Assembly (NCBI RefSeq): GCF_900114455.1
Contig: NZ_FOTC01000001.1
Coordinates: 1,203,058-1,267,057 of the forward strand
Reading direction: 5' to 3'
Source of the DNA: Halogranum rubrum
GTDB taxonomy: Archaea > Halobacteriota > Halobacteria > Halobacteriales > Haloferacaceae
Length of the DNA: 64,000 nt
Shown here piece after piece: positions 59,099 through 64,000 of this stretch. The position numbers and the translations under genes are program-made. A model generated the notes under the pieces. That model ran no database searches. It saw nothing but the letters and a program-made list of their open reading frames with translations, and had not been told where the DNA came from. Positions within the stretch are counted from its first letter, which is position 1, and the number at the start of each line of letters is the position of its first letter.

Positions 59099-61527
59099 CG
59101 TCGCTCCCGTCGACGCTGCTGTGGCAGTTCGGCCTCCCCGACTTCCCCGCGCTCCCCGGCCTACCCAGCGCGTGGGAAGTCGTCGTCGACGGCATCACGG
59201 TCGGACTCTCCCGACCGCTGCTGTTGCTCGCGCTTCCCCTCGCGCTCTTCGCGCTGTGGGCCGTCGTCTATCGGGACGCAGACGGAACTGCCTCCTCGCG
59301 GAGTCGACGGTTCTTGATGGTCTCTCGCGTCCTCATCGTCGTCTGTCTCGTCGTCGCCGCCGCCGGGCCGTACACCGTCGAACGAAAGCAGACGACCGGT
59401 CAACCGCAGGTGTCGTTGCTCGTCGACGAGTCCGACAGCATGAACGTGATGCCGAACACGGGTGACCGCCTCGCCGAGTCCATCGAGGCAGAGGGCGTTC
59501 CGGTCACGACGTCGACCATCGGACAGGGCGCGCGGTCACCCGTCGGCGACGGCATCGCCGCGAACCTCAAGGAGAACGGGACGGTGGTCGTCGTCAGCGA
59601 CGGACAGGTGACAGAGGGCCGCAGTCTCGCCGAAGCGGGCGAACTCGCCACCTCCCTGAACGCGACTGTCGCCTCCGTCGAACTCGACGCCCAACGTACC
59701 GAACGCGCCGTCGTCGTCTCCGGGCCGGCGAAGACCAGCGCCGGTGTCGACAACACCTTCCTCGCCCGCGTCGAGGGCGTGAACCTCGACGGTGGCTCTC
59801 GACTCGTCGTCACCGTCGACGGCGAGACGGTCGTCGACGAGTCACTCGACGGTGAGACGACTCGCGTCGAGTTCTCCCACACCTTCGAAGACACCGGGTC
59901 GCACGAAGTCACCGCCCGCGTCGAGTCGGACGACAGTGTCGAGGACAACGACGTGTTCCGCAAGACCGTCCGTGTCGTGGAGCAACCGAAGATACTCTAC
60001 GTCGCCCAGCAGGACTACCCGTTCGGCCGCTATCTGGAGGAGATTTACGACGTCGAACGCGTCGAATCCGTCCCCGACGACCTGAGTCCGTACTACGCCG
60101 TCGTCGTCCAAGACGTCGCGGCGGGGGACCTCGGCAACGTCGACAGTCTCCAGAAGTTCGTCATCGACGGCGGCGGTCTGTTGATGGTCGGCGGCGACAA
60201 CTCCTTCGAGAACGGTGGCTACGAAGGCTCCTCCGTCGCCTCGATGCTTCCCGTCACGATGGGCGAGAGCGTCGGCGGGAGTACGAACCTCGTGCTCGCC
60301 ATCGACGTCTCCGGCAGTTCGCAGAACGGGATGCGCGTCCAGAAGGCCGTCGCGCTCGACGCGCTCGACCAACTCGGCGACGAGAACTCCGTCGGTATCG
60401 TCGGCTTCAACCACAACGCGTACGAAGTCGCCGAACTCGCGCCGCTGTCGGAGAGTCGCGGGACGATGAGCGACCGCATCCGTCGCCTACAGAGTGGCGG
60501 TGGCACCGACATCGCGGCGGGCGTCCTCGGCGCAGAGGAGATGCTCGGCGACCAGCGCGGGTCTATCATCCTCATCAGCGACGGCCGCGGTCCGGTCGGC
60601 CCGCCGACGGCCGCCGCCCAGCGACTGGGCGAACGCGGCACTCGTATCATCGCCGTCGGAACCGGAAACCCGAACGAGGCGCACCTCCGGCGTATCGCCG
60701 AAGCGTCCGGCGGGAGTTACTTCCGTGCGACGGACACCGACCGTCTGCGACTGCTGTTCGGTGGGTCGTCGCGGCGGTATCAAGGCAACACCCTCACCAT
60801 CGTCGACCGGAACTCGTTCGTCACGTCGGGCGTCGAACTGACCGCCGACCCGGCGAAGAACAACGACGTCTCGGTCCGAACGGGCGCAGACTACCTCGTC
60901 GCATCGAGTTCCGGTAAGCCCGCCGTCGCCTCGTGGCGCTACGGTCTCGGACGGGTCGGAACCATCACCGCTTACGGCGACGACGGGACGCTCGATGGGT
61001 TGCTGACGGCACCCGATTCGTTGCTCTTGACGAAATCGACGAACTACGTCATCGGTGACCCCGAACGGAAGGCGACTGGCGTCGCAGAGGCCGCGGACAC
61101 ACGCGTCGGTCAATCGACGACGGTCACCTATCGGGGGACCGACGCGCCGGACGGCGGCGAGAACGTCTCCGTCCGGCAGGTTGCCCCCGAAACGTATCAG
61201 GCGACGGTGACACCCACCGCGATGGGCTACGAGTCGCTGTTCGGTGCGGAGTACGCGGTCAACTACCGGTCGGAGTACGCGGCCTACGGACAGGCCGGGT
61301 CTCTGACCGACGTCGTTCGGGCGACGAACGGAACCGTGTTCGCCCCGAACGACGCCAGCGGCATCGCCGACTTCGCCCGCGAGCAGTCGACGCGGGTTCG
61401 CGACGTCGAAACGACGTGGGACTGGCTATTCCTCCTGTTAGGACTGTCGGCCTACGTGATTGAAGTACTGGTACGCCGAATCCGTGTGTACACCGGTCGT
61501 ACCTCCAACGAGAGTGGTCTTTCATGA
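59095..61527 (+). CDS. Large membrane-anchored vWA protein with two MIDAS-like motifs (vWA 2)
   Basis: The 810-residue protein has two hydrophobic segments near the N-terminus (about 40-60 and 75-92) and a C-terminal membrane helix (about 780-800). A first DxSxS-like motif is at D111-E-S113-D-S115 and a second, canonical one at D404-V-S406-G-S408 in LAIDVSGSSQNGM. Between them lie a beta-sandwich region (about 200-300) and a GATase1-like block with FVIDGGGLLMVGGDNSF. The tail (about 550-770) looks like further beta modules. It is a larger relative of vWA 1 and probably part of the same membrane complex. Confidence 0.83.
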   Translation: MTSLPSTLLWQFGLPDFPALPGLPSAWEVVVDGITVGLSRPLLLLALPLALFALWAVVYRDADGTASSRSRRFLMVSRVLIVVCLVVAAAGPYTVERKQTTGQPQVSLLVDESDSMNVMPNTGDRLAESIEAEGVPVTTSTIGQGARSPVGDGIAANLKENGTVVVVSDGQVTEGRSLAEAGELATSLNATVASVELDAQRTERAVVVSGPAKTSAGVDNTFLARVEGVNLDGGSRLVVTVDGETVVDESLDGETTRVEFSHTFEDTGSHEVTARVESDDSVEDNDVFRKTVRVVEQPKILYVAQQDYPFGRYLEEIYDVERVESVPDDLSPYYAVVVQDVAAGDLGNVDSLQKFVIDGGGLLMVGGDNSFENGGYEGSSVASMLPVTMGESVGGSTNLVLAIDVSGSSQNGMRVQKAVALDALDQLGDENSVGIVGFNHNAYEVAELAPLSESRGTMSDRIRRLQSGGGTDIAAGVLGAEEMLGDQRGSIILISDGRGPVGPPTAAAQRLGERGTRIIAVGTGNPNEAHLRRIAEASGGSYFRATDTDRLRLLFGGSSRRYQGNTLTIVDRNSFVTSGVELTADPAKNNDVSVRTGADYLVASSSGKPAVASWRYGLGRVGTITAYGDDGTLDGLLTAPDSLLLTKSTNYVIGDPERKATGVAEAADTRVGQSTTVTYRGTDAPDGGENVSVRQVAPETYQATVTPTAMGYESLFGAEYAVNYRSEYAAYGQAGSLTDVVRATNGTVFAPNDASGIADFAREQSTRVRDVETTWDWLFLLLGLSAYVIEVLVRRIRVYTGRTSNESGLS

Positions 61528-62141
61528 GTTACCTCGGCCGATCAATCAACCTCGCACTCGTCGTCCTCGTCGTCCTCGCCGTCGCGGGGACTGCCGGAGC
61601 CTCGCTGTTCTATCAGCACTCCGCAGATCAACTCGAACGACAAAACGAACAGCTTCGCTCCGAGAACAAAGAGCTGAAACAAGACCTCTCTGCGACCGAG
61701 TCGAACCTCTCGCAGACCCGTGACAAACTGCAAGAGGCGAACCAGACGTTAGAGAACGCACAGGGTGACGTCGGACAGGTCTCGAACAAACTCGAAGGGA
61801 CCGAGAAACAGCTCAGCGAGACGATAAACGAGCTCTCGGAGACCCAAGAGGAACTCGACCAGACGGAAGCCGACCTCGAAGAGACGCAAACCGAACTCCG
61901 GCAAGCCCGGAGCGAACTGGAGACGGCGCAGGGACGGGTCGAGACGCTCGAAACGCGCGTCGAGACGCTCGAAACCGAGCGAGATAACCTCGCCGCGGAA
62001 CGCGACCAACTCCAAGAGACGGTCGACACCCAACGCGACCAGATTACCCAACTCGAAGCCCGCGTCGACGAGTTGGAGTCGGCGCTCCAGAGCGTCTGTA
62101 ACTCCATCGAAGGCGAGAGACCGGCGGGGTGTTCGGTGTGA
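61524..62141 (+). CDS. Membrane-anchored long coiled-coil protein
   Basis: This 205-residue protein has one N-terminal hydrophobic helix (about 8-28). It is followed by about 165 residues of near-continuous heptad-like coiled coil rich in Gln, Glu, Leu and Thr (from about 32 to 195), ending with an odd CNSIEGERPAGCSV tail containing two Cys. A coil of about 160 residues would reach over 20 nm if extended. It overlaps both neighbours by 4 bp (ATGA and GTGA), so it belongs to the vWA-MoxR operon. No specific family is recognised. Confidence 0.8.
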   Translation: MSYLGRSINLALVVLVVLAVAGTAGASLFYQHSADQLERQNEQLRSENKELKQDLSATESNLSQTRDKLQEANQTLENAQGDVGQVSNKLEGTEKQLSETINELSETQEELDQTEADLEETQTELRQARSELETAQGRVETLETRVETLETERDNLAAERDQLQETVDTQRDQITQLEARVDELESALQSVCNSIEGERPAGCSV

Positions 62142-63007
62142 GCGGAGAGACGAAGGCGACGGCGAGCGCGAACACCGCGAACGCCGAGACGAGCGCCACC
62201 CGCGGCGAAGTGTCGAACGCACTCCGCGAAATCCGTCGCGAGGGCTACAAAATCGCGTTCATCTACGGTATCGTCGACGCTGCACTCGTGACGCTGTGTG
62301 CGAACATGGCGTTTCAACTCTTCACCCCGACGTGGGTCGAAGGGTCGACAACGATACCTGCCGCCGACGTGGCGGTCCCCCATGCGATGCTCGTCGCCCT
62401 CGGTCTCGGTCTGCTCGTCCTCGTCGTCGAGACGCTGCTTCGAGCACGACGCCCCATCGTCGAGCAGTTCGAGGCGGCGAACCCCGAGGTTCGCGAGATG
62501 CTCCGAACTGCCCGTGACGCCGTCGCTGCCGACCGTAACTCGCGGATGGCGGGCGTGCTGTACGGCGACGTGCTCGACCGACTCCGCGAGACGTCGAGTA
62601 TCGGTCTCGTCGACCTCCGGCGACTGTCGGGGACGCTCCTCGTCGTCGTGCTGTTGAGCGTCGCGAGTATCCAAGTCGCCGTGGTCAACATCGACTTCGG
62701 TGGCCCCGACGCGGCGGGCGGTCCGGGCGACCAAGACTCCTCGTACGACGGCCTGCGCGACGGTAACGAAGTTCTCGGCGACGCCGAAGACGTCTCGGCG
62801 GGCGACAACGACATCGACGCCGAAATCTCTGGCTCCGGCGAGGGCAATGCGCCACCCGGCGGTGCACCCTCGTCGTACGACTCCGGGGGTATCCCCTCGG
62901 CCGACGTCGAGAGCCAACAGGCCGGATTTAGCTCCGGCGAACGACTCGAAGACTCCGAACTGATTCGCGACTACAACCTCGAACTCCGCAACGAAACCAA
63001 TGTCTGA
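62138..63007 (+). CDS. Haloarchaeal membrane protein of the vWA-MoxR operon
   Basis: The gene starts with GTG 62138 (GTGA overlap with the previous stop) and encodes 289 residues. It has a Thr/Ala/Asn-rich N-terminus (about 1-35) and membrane segments at about 45-65, 82-102 and 167-188. The segments are joined by a soluble loop (AANPEVREMLRTARDAVAADRNSRMAGVLYGDVLDRLRE). A disordered Gly/Asp/Ser-rich C-terminal third follows. It overlaps the MoxR gene by 8 bp. Its fixed place between coiled coil and ATPase suggests a structural part of the same assembly. Confidence 0.75.
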   Translation: MSGETKATASANTANAETSATRGEVSNALREIRREGYKIAFIYGIVDAALVTLCANMAFQLFTPTWVEGSTTIPAADVAVPHAMLVALGLGLLVLVVETLLRARRPIVEQFEAANPEVREMLRTARDAVAADRNSRMAGVLYGDVLDRLRETSSIGLVDLRRLSGTLLVVVLLSVASIQVAVVNIDFGGPDAAGGPGDQDSSYDGLRDGNEVLGDAEDVSAGDNDIDAEISGSGEGNAPPGGAPSSYDSGGIPSADVESQQAGFSSGERLEDSELIRDYNLELRNETNV

Positions 63008-63983
63008 GAACCCACAGAGTAACGGCGACGTACTGACTGCGAGCGACGACGATATCGACGAACTCCAGGCCCGACTGGGCCGTGTCCGCGAGGAGATTGG
63101 CAAACGAATCGTCGGTCAAGAGACCGTCCTCGAACAACTGCTCGTCTGTCTGCTGTGTGACGGCAACGCGCTGCTCGAATCGAACCCCGGACTCGGGAAG
63201 ACGTCGATGATTCGGGCGCTCTCGGACGTCATCGACCTCGACTTCTCTCGGATTCAGAACACGCCCGACCTGATGCCCTCGGACATCACGGGGACCGAAA
63301 TCATCCGTGACAACGAACACGGTCGGGAGTTCGTCTTCGAGGAGGGGCCCATCTTCGCGAACGTCGTCCTCGCCGACGAGATAAACCGGGCGACGCCGAA
63401 GACGCAGGCCGCACTGCTCGAAGCGATGCAGGAGAAACAGGTGACGGCCGCCGGCGAGACCTACCAGTTGCCGCGTCCGTTCTTCGTGCTCGCGACGCAG
63501 AACCCTATCGACCAAGAGGGGACGTACCCGCTACCGGAGGCACAGACAGACCGATTCCTCCTGAAAATCGTCCTCGACTACCCGACCTACGAAGACGAGA
63601 AGCGAATCGTCGAACTCTACACCGAGGGGTCGGGGACGCCGGAGGTCGAACAGGTCGTCTCGAAGGCACAACTCCAGACGATTCAGTCGCTCGTCCGCGA
63701 GGTGCCGATTGCGGAGGACATCCGCGACCGGGCGATTTCGCTCGTCCGAGCGACCCGCGACTCGGAGAACATCGAGTACGGCGCGAGTCCGCGTGCGAGT
63801 ATGGCACTCGTCCTCGCCGGGAAAGCGCGGGCGTTCCTCCGCGGACGTGCCCACGTGAAGTGGGAGGACGTCGAGGCGATGGCCCCGCCCGTCCTCCGTC
63901 ACCGCATCCTCGTCGACTTCCGCGCCGAGCGTGAGGGGCTGACGCCGGACGAGGCGGTTGCCTCTCTCGCCGCCGAGCGATGA
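63000..63983 (+). CDS. MoxR-family AAA+ ATPase
   Basis: The 327-residue protein has nucleotide-loop text LESNPGLGKTS (59-69), Walker B VVLADEINRA and sensor 1 ATQNPIDQEGTYPLPEAQTDRF, the MoxR hallmark. The Walker A differs from the usual G-x2-G-x-G-K-(S/T) at its first Gly, which is Ser or Glu here; MoxR proteins often vary at that place. MoxR ATPases act with vWA proteins as chaperone-like machines that insert metals or mature partners. The gene follows the membrane protein with an 8-bp overlap, and the next gene starts at ATG 63980 inside its stop. Confidence 0.94.
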   Translation: MSENPQSNGDVLTASDDDIDELQARLGRVREEIGKRIVGQETVLEQLLVCLLCDGNALLESNPGLGKTSMIRALSDVIDLDFSRIQNTPDLMPSDITGTEIIRDNEHGREFVFEEGPIFANVVLADEINRATPKTQAALLEAMQEKQVTAAGETYQLPRPFFVLATQNPIDQEGTYPLPEAQTDRFLLKIVLDYPTYEDEKRIVELYTEGSGTPEVEQVVSKAQLQTIQSLVREVPIAEDIRDRAISLVRATRDSENIEYGASPRASMALVLAGKARAFLRGRAHVKWEDVEAMAPPVLRHRILVDFRAEREGLTPDEAVASLAAER

Positions 63984-64000
63984 TCGACCCCGCGTTCCTC
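63980..64000 (+). CDS. Start of the next operon gene (3' part outside window), probably DUF58
   Basis: ATG 63980 overlaps the MoxR stop (ATGA) and the frame MIDPAFL runs to the edge. In Bat/MoxR operons the gene after moxR is usually a DUF58 protein; the seven visible residues cannot prove it. Confidence 0.4.

Noticed and set aside
1-64000. CRISPR array or intact insertion sequence
   Set aside because: No run of regularly spaced direct repeats and no transposase motif with matching inverted ends was found by eye; short inverted repeats listed elsewhere are isolated.

Overview
The window is chromosomal DNA of a halophilic archaeon (class Halobacteria). The evidence is a high G+C content, acidic proteomes rich in Asp and Glu, twin-arginine lipoproteins, archaeal marker genes (replication factor C large subunit, EF-1 alpha, GatD, archaeal Cmk and Cbf5/TruB, DUF106 insertase), F420-dependent chemistry, and many leaderless genes whose start codon lies about 26 nt downstream of a TATA box. 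The genus cannot be fixed from the window alone; a Haloferacales-type genome would fit.

Layout. 1-9.7 kb: the tail of an FAD-linked oxidase, a degenerate M24 peptidase homologue, heme A synthase, a polar amino-acid ABC transporter (binding protein, permease, ATPase), a zinc alcohol dehydrogenase, a PQQ-type propeller lipoprotein, an F420-dependent oxidoreductase and a Cys-rich copper-storage-like protein. 9.6-26.9 kb: RfcL, a PNPOx-like flavoprotein, phosphoglycerate mutase, large secreted proteins of low complexity, an ArsR-type regulator, GatD coupled to a GNAT enzyme, tandem paralogous membrane proteins, and an APC permease fused to universal stress (Usp) domains with a separate Usp gene. 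26.9-33.6 kb: a YeiH-type exporter with a small membrane partner, then the conserved adk - DUF106 - cmk - cbf5 - tRNA-Pro block. This block is interrupted by an islet of about 1.75 kb that encodes a secreted protein with six curlin-type repeats. 33.4-52.2 kb: metabolic and envelope genes (ilvD, moaB with a His-rich tail, oxidoreductases, a hydrolase, a halolysin-type protease, a second APC-Usp fusion overlapping a CPA1 antiporter, a DsbA-like lipoprotein paired with a CxxC membrane protein) and EF-1 alpha. 52.2-57 kb: a predicted 36-residue leaderless gene, a G-quadruplex-type motif and the complete gcvT-gcvH-gcvPA-gcvPB operon. 57.3-64 kb: a tightly overlapped vWA-vWA-coiled coil-membrane protein-MoxR operon that continues off the window.

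The two observations I rate highest are the archaeal curlin-repeat (curli/CsgA-like) protein, with a decayed second copy near the other end of the islet, and the MoxR/vWA operon containing an anchored coiled-coil protein. Next come the duplicated tRNA-Pro 3' end, which marks a former integration site, and the 36-codon leaderless gene. No CRISPR array, rRNA, replication origin or intact insertion sequence was seen.
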